This document shows positions 6,996-16,197 of a stretch of DNA of 64,000 bases, in pieces (position 1 is the first letter of the stretch; every line of letters begins with the position of its first letter). The DNA lies in assembly GCF_024295805.1 (NCBI RefSeq), contig NZ_JANCLX010000022.1, forward strand, positions 62,001 through 126,000, read 5' to 3'. The notes beneath the pieces are model-generated. The model did no database searches and was not told the DNA's origin. It was given only the letters and a program-made list of their open reading frames with translations. This DNA is from Streptomyces cucumeris (GTDB lineage: Bacteria; Actinomycetota; Actinomycetes; Streptomycetales; Streptomycetaceae). The translations under genes and the position numbers were made by a program.

Positions 6996-9437
6996 TCAGT
7001 ACGGGGGAAGGGCCTGTTGGCACCAGATGACCTTGCCGTTCGCGGTGTGCCGGGTGCCCCAGCGCTGGGTGAGCCGTGCGACCAGCAGCAGACCCCGGCC
7101 GCCCTCGTCGAGCACCTGCGCCCGGCGGGCGTGCGGGGCGGTGCTGCTGGCGTCGGACACCTCGCAGATCAGCTCGCGATCCAGGATCAGGCGCAGCCGG
7201 ATGGGCGGCGCACCGTACCGGAGGGCATTGGTGACCAGCTCGCTGACCACCAGTTCGGTGACCACCGCCGTCTCCGCCAGCTCCCGTTCGGTCAGCCAGC
7301 GCACCGCGTCCGCGCGCACCTCGGCCACCGCGGCCGGATCGGGGGACACGTCCCAGACCCCGACCCGGTCCGGGTCCAGCCGCCGCAACCGGGCCAGCAG
7401 CAGCGCCGCGTCATCGCCGTGACGGTCCGGGAGCAGCCTTCCGACGACCCGGTCGCACAGCGCGTCCAGCCCCTCGGCGGGCAGCGTGAGGGCGTGGCGG
7501 AGCGAGTCCAGCCCGGCGTCCGTACCGCCGCCGCGCACCAGTCCGTCGGTGTAGAACGCGAGCAGGCTCCCCTGCGGCAGTTCCACGTCCAGCGCCTCGA
7601 ACGGCAGCCCGCCCAGCCCCAGTGGTGGCCCGGCGGGCAGATCGAGGAAGGTCGCCGGGCCGTCCGGCGGAACCACCGCGGGGGCCGGATGACCCGCGCG
7701 CGCGAGACTGCACCGGCCCGACACCGGGTCGTAGACGGCGTAGAGACAGGTGGCGCCGAAATCACCCGGCGTGGCCTCGTCCGACTGCAGCTCCAACTCG
7801 TCGTCCCCCCGCGCCACCAGGTCGTCGAGCTGGGTCAGCAACTCCTCCGGTGTCAGATCGACTTCGGCGAGGGTGCGCAGCGCGGTGCGCAGCCGGCCCA
7901 TCGTCGCCGAGGCCTTGAGCCCGTGGCCGACCACATCGCCCACCACCAGCGCCACCCGCGCCCCGGACAGCGGGATCACATCGAACCAGTCGCCACCGAT
8001 CCCGGACCGGGCCGCCGCCGGGAGGTAGCGGCTGGCCACCTCGGCCGCGGACTGCTCCGGCAGCCCCTGCGGCAGCAGACTGCGCTGCAACTCCAGGGCC
8101 GAGGCGCGCTCATGGGTGTAGCGGCGGGCGTTGTCCAGACACACCGCCGCCCGGGCCACCAGCTCCTCGGCCAGGGAGAGATCCTCGGTGTCGAACGCCT
8201 CGGGGGTGACGGAGCGGACGAAGTCCACCACACCCAGTGTGGTGCCACGGGCGATCACCGGGACCACCAGCCATGAGTGGAACCCGTACTCCACCGCCTT
8301 GGCGAACCGTTCGGGATCCTCCTGCGTCGCCCACGAACGCAACTCCTCGTCCATCATCCGGTGCAGCTCCGAGCGCCCGGCCGCCAGCGCCCGGGCATGC
8401 GGGGAGTGCACCGAGTAGAACGCCACCTCACCCACCGCGCTCACCGCCTCCGGCGCGCCCTCGCGCACGGACTCGTTCGCCACCCGCCGCAGCACCGCCC
8501 CGGTGACCGGCCCCGGCGGCGGCTCCTCACCCCTGAGCAACGACTCCACCAGGTTGACGCTGACGAAATCGGCGAGCCGCGGGACCGCGAGCTCGGCCAG
8601 CTCCTGTCCGGTGCGCATCACATCGAGGGTGCTGCCGATCCGCGTACTGGCCTCGTTCAGCAGCGCCAGCCGTTCTCGGCTGCGGTGCTGCTCGGTGACA
8701 TCGCGGGAGGTGGCGCACAGGCCCACGATCCGGTCCTCCCGGTCGCGGAGCGGGGAGGCGGAGACGGCGAAGAAGTGGTCGTGCTCCGGATCGGCCCGGG
8801 TGCGCCCCTGGAACAGGTAGTCCTCCTCCGCGCGTCCCGTCTCCAGCGCCCGGCGCATCCGCGCCTCCCACTCCGCGCTGCCGGGCCCGGTCACCGCGGC
8901 CGAGAGCCCGCGTCCGAGCCGCTGCTCGGCCCGGATCCCGACGATGCGCTCCATGGCCGGGTTCTGCCGGACGAACCGCAGATCGGTGTCATAGACGGCC
9001 AGGGCGACCGGGGAACTGGTCAGCATCCAGTCCGACAGCGCCTCGTCACCGGGCTGTGCCGGCCCTCCGGCCGGGGGATCCTCCGTCACCAGCCACAACG
9101 GTCCGTGACCACGGCCCGCCGCCAGCCGGTGCGCATGGACACCGACCGTGAGCCGATGGCCTGCGCGGTGGCGGAGTACGACCACACCACGCCACTGAGG
9201 GCCCGCGTCCCGCCACGGCGGAGCCGTGTCCAGCAGCTCGGACACCGGGCGCCCGACGGCCTGCGCGGGCTCGTGGCCGAGCAGCCGGGTGGCGGCCTCG
9301 CCCCAGGCCGTCACCTCGCCGCGTGCGTCGATCATCATCAGCGGGCCGCCCGGGTCCGCACCGGGCCGTCCGGCCCCACCGCTGGGAGGGGCGCCCCGCG
9401 TGTCCATACCCTCCAGCGTGGTCCCGGAGCCGGACAT
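6996..9437 (-). CDS. PAS-PAS-GAF-PP2C (SpoIIE-type) phosphatase with C-terminal HATPase domain
   Basis: About 813 residues. In order there are a PAS domain (about 35-115), a second PAS with PAC (about 135-255, YDTDLRFVRQNPAME), a GAF domain (about 270-430), a PP2C/SpoIIE phosphatase (about 450-660, with GGDWFDVIPLSG and VGDVVGHGL holding metal-binding aspartates) and an anti-sigma-factor-type HATPase (about 690-810, VSELVTNALRYG). Such proteins link a sensed signal to partner-switching control of sigma factors by dephosphorylating anti-anti-sigma proteins. No transmembrane segment is visible, so it is cytosolic. Start choice is uncertain: TTG 9443, ATG 9437 and ATG 9407 (preceded by GGAGG) are in frame. 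Confidence 0.9.
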   Translation of the reverse strand: MSGSGTTLEGMDTRGAPPSGGAGRPGADPGGPLMMIDARGEVTAWGEAATRLLGHEPAQAVGRPVSELLDTAPPWRDAGPQWRGVVVLRHRAGHRLTVGVHAHRLAAGRGHGPLWLVTEDPPAGGPAQPGDEALSDWMLTSSPVALAVYDTDLRFVRQNPAMERIVGIRAEQRLGRGLSAAVTGPGSAEWEARMRRALETGRAEEDYLFQGRTRADPEHDHFFAVSASPLRDREDRIVGLCATSRDVTEQHRSRERLALLNEASTRIGSTLDVMRTGQELAELAVPRLADFVSVNLVESLLRGEEPPPGPVTGAVLRRVANESVREGAPEAVSAVGEVAFYSVHSPHARALAAGRSELHRMMDEELRSWATQEDPERFAKAVEYGFHSWLVVPVIARGTTLGVVDFVRSVTPEAFDTEDLSLAEELVARAAVCLDNARRYTHERASALELQRSLLPQGLPEQSAAEVASRYLPAAARSGIGGDWFDVIPLSGARVALVVGDVVGHGLKASATMGRLRTALRTLAEVDLTPEELLTQLDDLVARGDDELELQSDEATPGDFGATCLYAVYDPVSGRCSLARAGHPAPAVVPPDGPATFLDLPAGPPLGLGGLPFEALDVELPQGSLLAFYTDGLVRGGGTDAGLDSLRHALTLPAEGLDALCDRVVGRLLPDRHGDDAALLLARLRRLDPDRVGVWDVSPDPAAVAEVRADAVRWLTERELAETAVVTELVVSELVTNALRYGAPPIRLRLILDRELICEVSDASSTAPHARRAQVLDEGGRGLLLVARLTQRWGTRHTANGKVIWCQQALPPY

Positions 9438-9487
9438 ACTCAAGCACGCAGCCGTCCGTCACCCCGCAAGGCCCCCGCGCCGGGCGG

Positions 9488-12061
9488 TCAGCGCAGCCGC
9501 GCGGTGAAGCTGCGTCCGTAGGCGTGGCGGGTGCTGACGTCGATCCGGGTGCCACCGCGCACCCGGCTCACCCGGACCCCTTCGTCCGCCGAGACCGCCC
9601 GCATCCGGCGGCCCCGGACCAGCACCGAGACCGTCTCCCGCCGGGTGGTCGGATCCGCCACGGCCAGCGACACCGTGCCGCCCCGCGGTGCGCCGCCGGG
9701 TGCCGTGCGCAGGATCACCGACCCGGGTCCGTCGAGCGACAGCGGCCCGGCGCGGTGAGTGCCACGGGCGAACGCGTTGAGGGTGACGATCCCCAGCCCC
9801 CGGTGGCGGACGGCCTGCGCCCGGGTGGTGTTCACCAGGACCGACAGCGGCCCGTCCGCATACCCCCGCAGCCGCTCCGCCGAGGCGTGCGGCACCAGGG
9901 CGTAGGCCATCGCACGGTGCGGCACACCGGCCCGCTGCTCCACCGAGAGAGAGAAGACCCGGGCGGTCACCGCGGTGTCGGGATTGGCCAGCCGTACCGC
10001 GCGCCGGCTGCGGGTGACGCTGTCGAGCGTGACGGTGGGCCGCGGGGTGTCCAGGAAGACGTAGCCGACAGCGGCGGACCGGGTGGCGTTGCCGTAGCGC
10101 AGCCATGCCAGCGGCACCGTGCCGGTGCCCGACCAGGCGGTGCCGTCGCGGAGCTCCCCGGCGACGGTGACGGTGTCCGAGGGGGCTGCGATCCGGGTGT
10201 CCACAGTGGTGGACACCGCGCGCCCGGCGGAGTCGCCCACCCCCGCGGCGAGGACGACGATCTCGTCGTCGAACATGAACCACGACTTGGTGGCGTCCGC
10301 GTTGCGGTACACCACGAAGTCCTCCGGCAATTCGCCGTTCCGCTTCGCCGCCCAGGCCACGTCGTTCGACTGCACCCATCCGGCCGCGCCGTACGCGCCG
10401 AGGGCCGCGCCACCGGAGAACGCGTGGGTGCCGCGCGGGAAGTACACATAGGTGTTCTGCGCCTCGGACGAGGCGGTGAACCCGCGCGCGGGGTTGTCGT
10501 ACCACTGCGTGCCGTACAGCTCGGGGACGCTGCGCCGGGTCTCCGCCGGTGCGGTGACACCCGCGAGGCGGTCCGGCGGGACCGTGGTGAAGTAGTCCAC
10601 ACCGAACGCCCGCGTCTGGTCCTGGCCGGAGAGATAGAGGTAGTGCGCGCCGTCGCCCTGGAACCACGGCATCAGGTTCTCGCCGCTCATGTACTCGTAC
10701 TTGCTGATCCTCGCCGAGCTCCGGGCCAGGGCGAAGGCATAACCGGGGCGCCGGTGGACCGTCTTGTCCATGGCGTTGAACGCGGTATGGTGCGCGGCCG
10801 GGATGAGGTCCTGGGCCGGGGCCGACGGGTCCGCGAGGATATCGGCGTAGCGGGCGATGCTCACCGGGGAGACGAACGCCGAGGGATCGAGCGGGGCCTT
10901 GGCGGTCTCGTGGACGAACGCCGCGTACCCCTTGAGGGCCGTGGCCTCGGCGCCGGTGGCATGGCCGGACAGATCGACGACGGCCTCGACGACCTGGGTG
11001 ACATCGGTGTATCCGGTGGTGGTCCGGGACACCCCGCGGCCCTTGACGATCTCCATCATCCAGCCTTCGAAGATCAGCGGGGCGAAACCGTCCACGACCC
11101 AGCGGTGGGCGGTGCGCACGAGCTCCGCGCCGCTCACATACCCGGTGCCGTCCAGCATCTTGACGGTCTGCACCACCCGGGTGAGCAGCCCCTTGCCGTA
11201 GGAGCCGGTGTACGCGACCGAGGCGTGCTGGATGAAGGAGCCGTCCGCGTAGAAGCCGTCGGTGACGCCGTGCCGCGGCCGGTAGGGGTCGACCGTGGCC
11301 AGCACGGTGAGCTGGTCGGCGACCGCCTTGCTCACCCGGGCGTCGTCCGCCAGCAGCGCGCCCTGGAGCATCCGGTTGGTGGTGATGTCCGCGAGATTGG
11401 CACCGGTGTGGAAACGGGAGTCCAGATCGACGTCCCCGTCTTTCCCGTTGCGCAGATAGGCGTCCATGGAGGCGACGTAGGTGGCGATGAGGTCCGGGCG
11501 GTGGAGCGCGACCTCGTCGCGCAGCAGCGCCAGCGTCCTGCTGACATGGGAGGAGATACCGATCTCCCAGGTGAACCAGTTGCCGTAGTAACCCTTCGAC
11601 TGATCGCCGTAGTACTGGTCGTGGAGCCACACCAGACCGTCGATGACGCGCCGCTGGACGGCCGTGTCGCCGCGGAGACCGGACGGTGGGCCGCCGGGGA
11701 CCCGGGTGGCCAGGGCGATCTCGTAGAGGTACTGGTACGAGGTCATCAGATACGGGTCGCTGGTGCCCAGGGGCAGCCCCTGGAAGAGCTCACCGTCCCC
11801 GGCGCCGTCCATCGCGGAAAGCCGGGAGCGGGCGGTCGTGGCGATGGCCGTGAGCTTGGCGGCCACTTCGGGCCGTGCGTTGGAGTCCGGGGTACCGGCG
11901 AGCACGGCCACCGTATTGCCGATCAGCGCGGTGTGGTCGGCGGCGGCCTCGGCGGCGGTGGGCGCCGGATGTCCCGCCGCCCGGGCACGCGGTGGCCGGG
12001 CGAGCGCCGCCAGGGACACGGCGGGGGCCAGGGACAGCAGATCACGACGGGAGAGAGCCAC
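9488..12061 (-). CDS. polysaccharide lyase family 8 (hyaluronate/chondroitin/xanthan lyase-like), Tat-exported
   Basis: 857 residues from the GTG at 12061, which has a TTGGAGC ribosome-binding site ten bases upstream and gives a protein starting with a twin-arginine signal (LSRRDLLSLAPAVSLAAL...ARA). The family shows in the alpha/alpha-toroid active-site segments NWFTWEIGIS (Asn) and DGSFIQHASVAYTGSYGKG (catalytic His and Tyr) and the MSGENLMPWFQGDGAHYLY segment, followed by the beta-sandwich domains. PL8 enzymes cleave hyaluronan, chondroitin or xanthan by beta-elimination outside the cell; which substrate applies here cannot be read from sequence. A LacI-type half-palindrome sits 33-48 bases upstream of the start. 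Confidence 0.9.
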   Translation of the reverse strand: MALSRRDLLSLAPAVSLAALARPPRARAAGHPAPTAAEAAADHTALIGNTVAVLAGTPDSNARPEVAAKLTAIATTARSRLSAMDGAGDGELFQGLPLGTSDPYLMTSYQYLYEIALATRVPGGPPSGLRGDTAVQRRVIDGLVWLHDQYYGDQSKGYYGNWFTWEIGISSHVSRTLALLRDEVALHRPDLIATYVASMDAYLRNGKDGDVDLDSRFHTGANLADITTNRMLQGALLADDARVSKAVADQLTVLATVDPYRPRHGVTDGFYADGSFIQHASVAYTGSYGKGLLTRVVQTVKMLDGTGYVSGAELVRTAHRWVVDGFAPLIFEGWMMEIVKGRGVSRTTTGYTDVTQVVEAVVDLSGHATGAEATALKGYAAFVHETAKAPLDPSAFVSPVSIARYADILADPSAPAQDLIPAAHHTAFNAMDKTVHRRPGYAFALARSSARISKYEYMSGENLMPWFQGDGAHYLYLSGQDQTRAFGVDYFTTVPPDRLAGVTAPAETRRSVPELYGTQWYDNPARGFTASSEAQNTYVYFPRGTHAFSGGAALGAYGAAGWVQSNDVAWAAKRNGELPEDFVVYRNADATKSWFMFDDEIVVLAAGVGDSAGRAVSTTVDTRIAAPSDTVTVAGELRDGTAWSGTGTVPLAWLRYGNATRSAAVGYVFLDTPRPTVTLDSVTRSRRAVRLANPDTAVTARVFSLSVEQRAGVPHRAMAYALVPHASAERLRGYADGPLSVLVNTTRAQAVRHRGLGIVTLNAFARGTHRAGPLSLDGPGSVILRTAPGGAPRGGTVSLAVADPTTRRETVSVLVRGRRMRAVSADEGVRVSRVRGGTRIDVSTRHAYGRSFTARLR

Positions 12062-12093
12062 GGCATACGCTCCAACACTCACGAGGGTTCGGA

Positions 12094-12109
12094 TGGAAAG
12101 CGCTTGCTG
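12094..12109. promoter_or_regulatory. possible LacI-family operator upstream of the PL8 lyase gene
   Basis: The sequence TGGAAAGCGCTTGCTG has the AAGCGCTT palindromic core (12098-12105) common in operators of LacI-family sugar repressors. It lies 33-48 bases before the lyase start. The outer arms match imperfectly and no LacI-family gene is in the window, so this is a candidate only. Confidence 0.4.
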
Positions 12110-12285
12110 CATTGAACCAACAGCCGCGTGCACTGTCACTAGCGCCCGCTGACACCGGATGTGCCGTCCCCATGACGTCCAGTGTCCCCCGACCGGCGCC
12201 GCCACTGCTCCGAAGTGCGCAACTCCTGATCACTTTCTGATGGCGGGCCATGGACGCCCGGGACGGCGGGTTAGCGTCTGTCGGT

Positions 12286-14040
12286 ATGCGCAGGGCGGGT
12301 GTCATCGACGGTACGACCCGGGCCGTCACCGGACGGCGACCGGACCGGCCGCGGGTACCGGACCGGCCGCGGGTACCGGACCGGCTCCGGCCGGGGGCCG
12401 TGCTCCGGACGCTGCGACGGCACCGGCGGACGCTGTTCGTCCTCGCCGTGGTGGCGCTGCTCGTCCAGATGGCGGTCGCGATGGTCACCACGGCCGCCGA
12501 GCAGACCCCGACCATCGACGAGCCGGTGTACGTGGGCTCGGCGGTGGTCAATGTCCATGAGCACAGCCTGCGGTACAACCCCGAACACCCGCCGCTGGGC
12601 AAGCTGGTCATCGGGGCCGGGACGCTGTTCACCGATGTCCGTACGGCCCCCGGCTTCACCGGTGACCAGACGGAGCTGGGGCGCCATTTGCTGTACGAGT
12701 CGGGCAACGACCCCTGGCGGCTGATGCTCTGCGCACGGCTGCCGGTGATCGCGCTGACGCTGCTGTTCGGCCTGGTCGTGCTGGCGTTCACCCGCGATCT
12801 CGTGGGTCCCGCGGGCGCGTTGACGGCGCTCGCCCTGTACACCTTCTCGCCCGATGTGATCGCCCACGGCTCCCTGGCCACGCTGGACGTCCCCACGGCG
12901 GGCTTCCTGCTGACCTCGGTCTGGCTGCTGTGGCGGGCCCGACGGCGTCCGCTGGTCCACCTCCCGATGGCCGGGGTGGCGCTGGGCGCCGCGGTGGCCA
13001 CCAGGATGAGCGCGCTGGCGGCGGTACCCGTACTGCTGCCCCTGGCCGTCCTGTCGTTCTGGTGTGCCCACCGGGCCCGGAACCCCGGACCGCTCGGCCT
13101 CCGCGCAGTGGCGCGTCCGCTGGTGCGCGGAGTCGCGGCGGCCGCCGGGATGGGGATCGTGGCGCTGGCCGTGGTCTGGGCGAGCTATCTCGCGGTGGAC
13201 CCGCGGCTGCGCTGGACCACCCCGCCGCAGGTGCCCGAGCTCCGGGGCCTGCGCGAACTCGCCGTCCAGTGGATGCCGTTCCCCGAGCCGTTCCGGGACG
13301 GGATGCGGATCCAGTTCGGCTTCGAGTACCACCGGTACCACGGCTTTCTCTTCGGCCGCCGGTACTTCGGCTCGCTCTGGTACTACCTGCCCGTGGCGCT
13401 GCTGGTGAAGACACCGCTGGGAACGCTGGCGCTGTGGGCGGCCGGTACCGTGACCCTGGTGGCGGTACGCCGTCTGCGGTCCGCCGCGCCGTATCTCCTC
13501 GTGCCCCCGGCCGTGCTGATGCTCGCGGCGATGGACGGTGCCCGTGACTTCGGGGTGCGCTACGTGGTCTTCCTGCCGCTGTTCCTCGCGGTCGCGGCGG
13601 GCTGTGTGACGGCCGTGCGCGGGCGCTGGAGTCCTGTCGCGACGGCGCTGCTGGTGGTGTGGGTCGCGATCAGCTCACTGCGGACGTACCCCTTCTACCT
13701 GCCGTACGCCAACGAGGCGTTCGGGGGACCGGCGCGGACCCATCGCCATCTGCACGACTCCAACGTCGACTGGGGACAGGATCTGGGGCGGCTGGCCGAC
13801 CGGCTGCGCACCCGCTACCCGGGGGAGCGGATCTGGCTCGTCTACAAGGGCGGCGGGGAGCCGTCCGCGTACGGCATCGAGGCGTCCGACCCGCGGACCG
13901 TGGCCCCCGAGCGGGTCCACGGTCTGCTCGTGGTGTCGGACTCCTCCGCCGCCCTGGCTCGCGGACGGCTGGCCGATCTCCTCGACGGCAGTACACCGGT
14001 CGAGGAGGTCGGCCACTCCATCACGCTCTACCGCCGGTGA
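12286..14040 (+). CDS. GT39-like membrane glycosyltransferase (dolichyl-phosphate-mannose transferase superfamily)
   Basis: 584 residues with about ten transmembrane helices. The first lumenal loop carries the acidic pair in QTPTIDEPVYVG (after TM1), as in GT-C enzymes such as PMT/ArnT, and a later loop has the conserved SNVDWGQDLGRLADRL segment before the soluble C-terminal region. Members transfer sugars from polyprenyl-phosphate donors to protein or lipid on the outer face. I prefer the ATG at 12286 over 12250: a TAGCGT -10-like element ends eight bases before it, and starting at 12250 would place a rare TTA codon in the first ten codons. The cytoplasmic N-terminus contains an 18-bp tandem repeat. 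It is divergent from the PL8 gene. Confidence 0.85.
   Translation: MRRAGVIDGTTRAVTGRRPDRPRVPDRPRVPDRLRPGAVLRTLRRHRRTLFVLAVVALLVQMAVAMVTTAAEQTPTIDEPVYVGSAVVNVHEHSLRYNPEHPPLGKLVIGAGTLFTDVRTAPGFTGDQTELGRHLLYESGNDPWRLMLCARLPVIALTLLFGLVVLAFTRDLVGPAGALTALALYTFSPDVIAHGSLATLDVPTAGFLLTSVWLLWRARRRPLVHLPMAGVALGAAVATRMSALAAVPVLLPLAVLSFWCAHRARNPGPLGLRAVARPLVRGVAAAAGMGIVALAVVWASYLAVDPRLRWTTPPQVPELRGLRELAVQWMPFPEPFRDGMRIQFGFEYHRYHGFLFGRRYFGSLWYYLPVALLVKTPLGTLALWAAGTVTLVAVRRLRSAAPYLLVPPAVLMLAAMDGARDFGVRYVVFLPLFLAVAAGCVTAVRGRWSPVATALLVVWVAISSLRTYPFYLPYANEAFGGPARTHRHLHDSNVDWGQDLGRLADRLRTRYPGERIWLVYKGGGEPSAYGIEASDPRTVAPERVHGLLVVSDSSAALARGRLADLLDGSTPVEEVGHSITLYRR
12341..12385 (+). repeat. 18-bp tandem repeat, 2.5 copies, inside the GT39-like gene
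   Basis: Units at 12341-12358 and 12359-12376 are identical, and a partial third copy begins at 12377. They encode repeated PDRPRV in the basic cytoplasmic N-terminus. The unit length is a multiple of three, so copy-number change would keep the frame. Confidence 0.85.
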
Positions 14041-14067
14041 TCCGACGGCGGCTCCACGACCGGACCG

Positions 14068-16098
14068 CTAGGAACCGCCGGCCACCGAGGCCGGGCACAG
14101 CCGCCGCGGTGCGCTGTCGTCCTTGAGCTCGGCGTCCACACAGCCACCGGGCAGACCCTTGTACGGGGTGCTGCCGAAGTTGGCGGTGACGGTGAGGGTG
14201 TCGTCGCCGAAGACGGTGCGCTGGACCGTGCGGTCGGCCGTCAGTGAGCGGAAGCCGGTCAGGGACTCGGTACCGGCCGCCTTGTGCAGCGGGGCGAAGT
14301 ACTTCTGGAGCGCGGCGAGTTCACCGCCGTTCTTCTTCAGCGAATCACCGGTGAGCACGAAGTTCAGCGGGGTGTTGTACAGCATGGCGAGCAGTGCGCG
14401 GTCGGTCTTCTGCCGCGGCAGCTTGTCGTAGGCCAGCTCCCAGCGCTCGGTGTTCACCAGGGAGTCGTGCAGCGCGGTCTCGTACAGCGGCACCCGGTAG
14501 ACCGGGTCGTACATCGCCTTCGCCACATCGGCGGGCAGCTCCGCGGGCTTGAAGAAGATGTTCGGCGCGTTCGCGGGTGCGTATCCGCCCCAGGTCTCCC
14601 GGTCGCGCTGGGCCTTCCACAGTCCGTCCGTCACCGGGGTGCCCGAGCCGTGGTCGAAGGCGAGTTCCCGGTTGGCCCAGGCTCCGGCGGATTCCGAGCC
14701 GAGGACGAGGCCCTGGTCCGCCAGCCGCTTCATCCGGGCCAGCCGGTTGGCGCGGTCCTTCGCCTTGGTCATGGGGTGGGCGGTGCTGTGGTCGCGGAAC
14801 AGCTCACCGGCCGCGTCCACGTCGAGGAAATAGCTGTCGGCGCCCGCCCCGGTCATCCGGCGGGTGCGGTCGGCGAGGTAATGGTGGCGCGGCTCGGCCT
14901 TCTCGAACGCCTCGGAGCTGAGGTAGCAGCCGCGGTCGTGGAAACCGGGAACGGGCTTGTCATCGGCGTCCCGGACGCAGAAGTCCGGGTACACCGTCCC
15001 CGGCCAGGTGGACGTCGGCGCGTCGGAGGTGGCGGGATCCTGGCCGTTGGCGAACGAGTCGTAGGGGCCGACGAGGTAGCCCGCCTTCTTCGCGGCCGAG
15101 GTGGCCGCGGCGTCCATGGGCCGGTCGTCCGCGTCGTAGCCGAGCCACATGCGGTCCACCCCGAGGCCGCGCAACTGGCCCATGAACCCGGCCTTGCGGG
15201 CGTCGCCCCACAGATAGGCGTGGAAGGCGCCGAGCAGTTTCCGGGTGGCCGGGGTCTCCTCGATCTTCTTCCGCAGACTCTTCAACTCCCCGTGCTCGGC
15301 CAGCCAGCCGCGGTAGTCACGGGCGGAGGCCACCGGGGAGCCGTCGGTGAGGGAGAAGGCGACGGTGTACCGCGTGGTGCCGTCCGCGCGCGAGAAGCGG
15401 TGGGTGGCGGCGGTGCGCAACCTGCCCTCGTCGGAGGTGACGCGCAGCGCGGTGCCGATGTCACTGGGCACCAGATAGCTCACACCCTGCCGGTCACCGA
15501 GGGTGTAGCCCCACAGTGGCATCGACAGGGACGACTCCATGGCCATCTCGGAGTCGACGAGACCCGCCCGGGAGGAGTTCCAGAAGCGGTCCGCGACCGG
15601 CAGCGAGAGCCCCTCGCCACGCGGCAGCTGGACGGCGGAGGCACGCCGGTCGGTGCCGGTGACCGGCCACGACAGTTCGCGGGCGGCCTTCTCGGTGGCC
15701 TTGCCGGTGGAGGTGACCGACAGCACCAGCCGGCCGTTGTCCCCGGCGCGCGCGATCACGTCCAGACCGGTGTCCGGATAGCTCCAGCGGGCGGTGCCCG
15801 GCGAAGTGGTGACCGAACCGGGCTTCCCCGGGGCGGTGGCGGCGGGAGCGGACAGCTCCACGGTGCCCCGGGCGGTACGGGCCGTGACCCGCAGCGAGGC
15901 GGTGTCCACGGTGGCCGTGCCACCGCGCACCGGGACCTCCACCCGATGGCCGCCGACCACGACCGGCCGTGGCGCGTCCCGCTTCCCGGGGTGGGTGGTG
16001 GACGCGAGGGTGGTCGAGGCGAGGGCGAGACAGGACATGGCGCCCGCCAGTGACACCGCGGCGATCACCCGCGGCCGGGTGACGTGTTTGCGTTTCAT
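14068..16098 (-). CDS. secreted GH129-like glycoside hydrolase (GH101-related)
   Basis: 676 residues with a Sec-type signal peptide (about residues 1-33, basic MKRKHVTRPR then a hydrophobic core ending in ALAS). It resembles the GH129/GH101-related family: a beta-sandwich N-terminal half, then a (beta/alpha)8-type domain from about residue 285 (LLGAFHAYLWGD), the FDVDA-like strand DSYFLDVDAAGEL that carries the likely acidic catalytic residue, and LVLGSESAGAWANREL. Characterised GH129 enzymes release alpha-linked GalNAc from mucin O-glycans; that function is inferred here. It follows a histidine kinase gene by 99 bp. No ribosome-binding site is visible, but TATCAA ends six bases before the ATG, so a leaderless transcript is likely. 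Confidence 0.72.
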   Translation of the reverse strand: MKRKHVTRPRVIAAVSLAGAMSCLALASTTLASTTHPGKRDAPRPVVVGGHRVEVPVRGGTATVDTASLRVTARTARGTVELSAPAATAPGKPGSVTTSPGTARWSYPDTGLDVIARAGDNGRLVLSVTSTGKATEKAARELSWPVTGTDRRASAVQLPRGEGLSLPVADRFWNSSRAGLVDSEMAMESSLSMPLWGYTLGDRQGVSYLVPSDIGTALRVTSDEGRLRTAATHRFSRADGTTRYTVAFSLTDGSPVASARDYRGWLAEHGELKSLRKKIEETPATRKLLGAFHAYLWGDARKAGFMGQLRGLGVDRMWLGYDADDRPMDAAATSAAKKAGYLVGPYDSFANGQDPATSDAPTSTWPGTVYPDFCVRDADDKPVPGFHDRGCYLSSEAFEKAEPRHHYLADRTRRMTGAGADSYFLDVDAAGELFRDHSTAHPMTKAKDRANRLARMKRLADQGLVLGSESAGAWANRELAFDHGSGTPVTDGLWKAQRDRETWGGYAPANAPNIFFKPAELPADVAKAMYDPVYRVPLYETALHDSLVNTERWELAYDKLPRQKTDRALLAMLYNTPLNFVLTGDSLKKNGGELAALQKYFAPLHKAAGTESLTGFRSLTADRTVQRTVFGDDTLTVTANFGSTPYKGLPGGCVDAELKDDSAPRRLCPASVAGGS

Positions 16099-16121
16099 AG
16101 GACGTTGATAACGAGCCGATA

Positions 16122-16139
16122 TAAGAAGTCTTCTAAGAA
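16122..16139. promoter_or_regulatory. TAAGAA direct repeat at the -35 region of the GH129-like gene, probable response-regulator box
   Basis: TAAGAA occurs at 16122-16127 and 16134-16139, with GTCTTC between. Relative to the predicted leaderless start at 16098 the box spans about -24 to -41, upstream of a TATCAA -10 element (16110-16105 on the minus strand). A closely related repeat (18427-18445) precedes the response-regulator gene of the adjacent two-component system. The shared core on one strand is CTTCTAAGA preceded by TAAGA. Confidence 0.65.
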
Positions 16140-16197
16140 CGAGCCTTCCGAGAACGTCCTCGGCATGCCCTCCACGACCCCGGATCGGGGCCCTGGC

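Noticed and set aside
12250..12285. ATG 12250 as the start of the GT39-like gene
   Set aside because: It would include a TTA codon and lacks a ribosome-binding site; a -10-like element fits the ATG at 12286.
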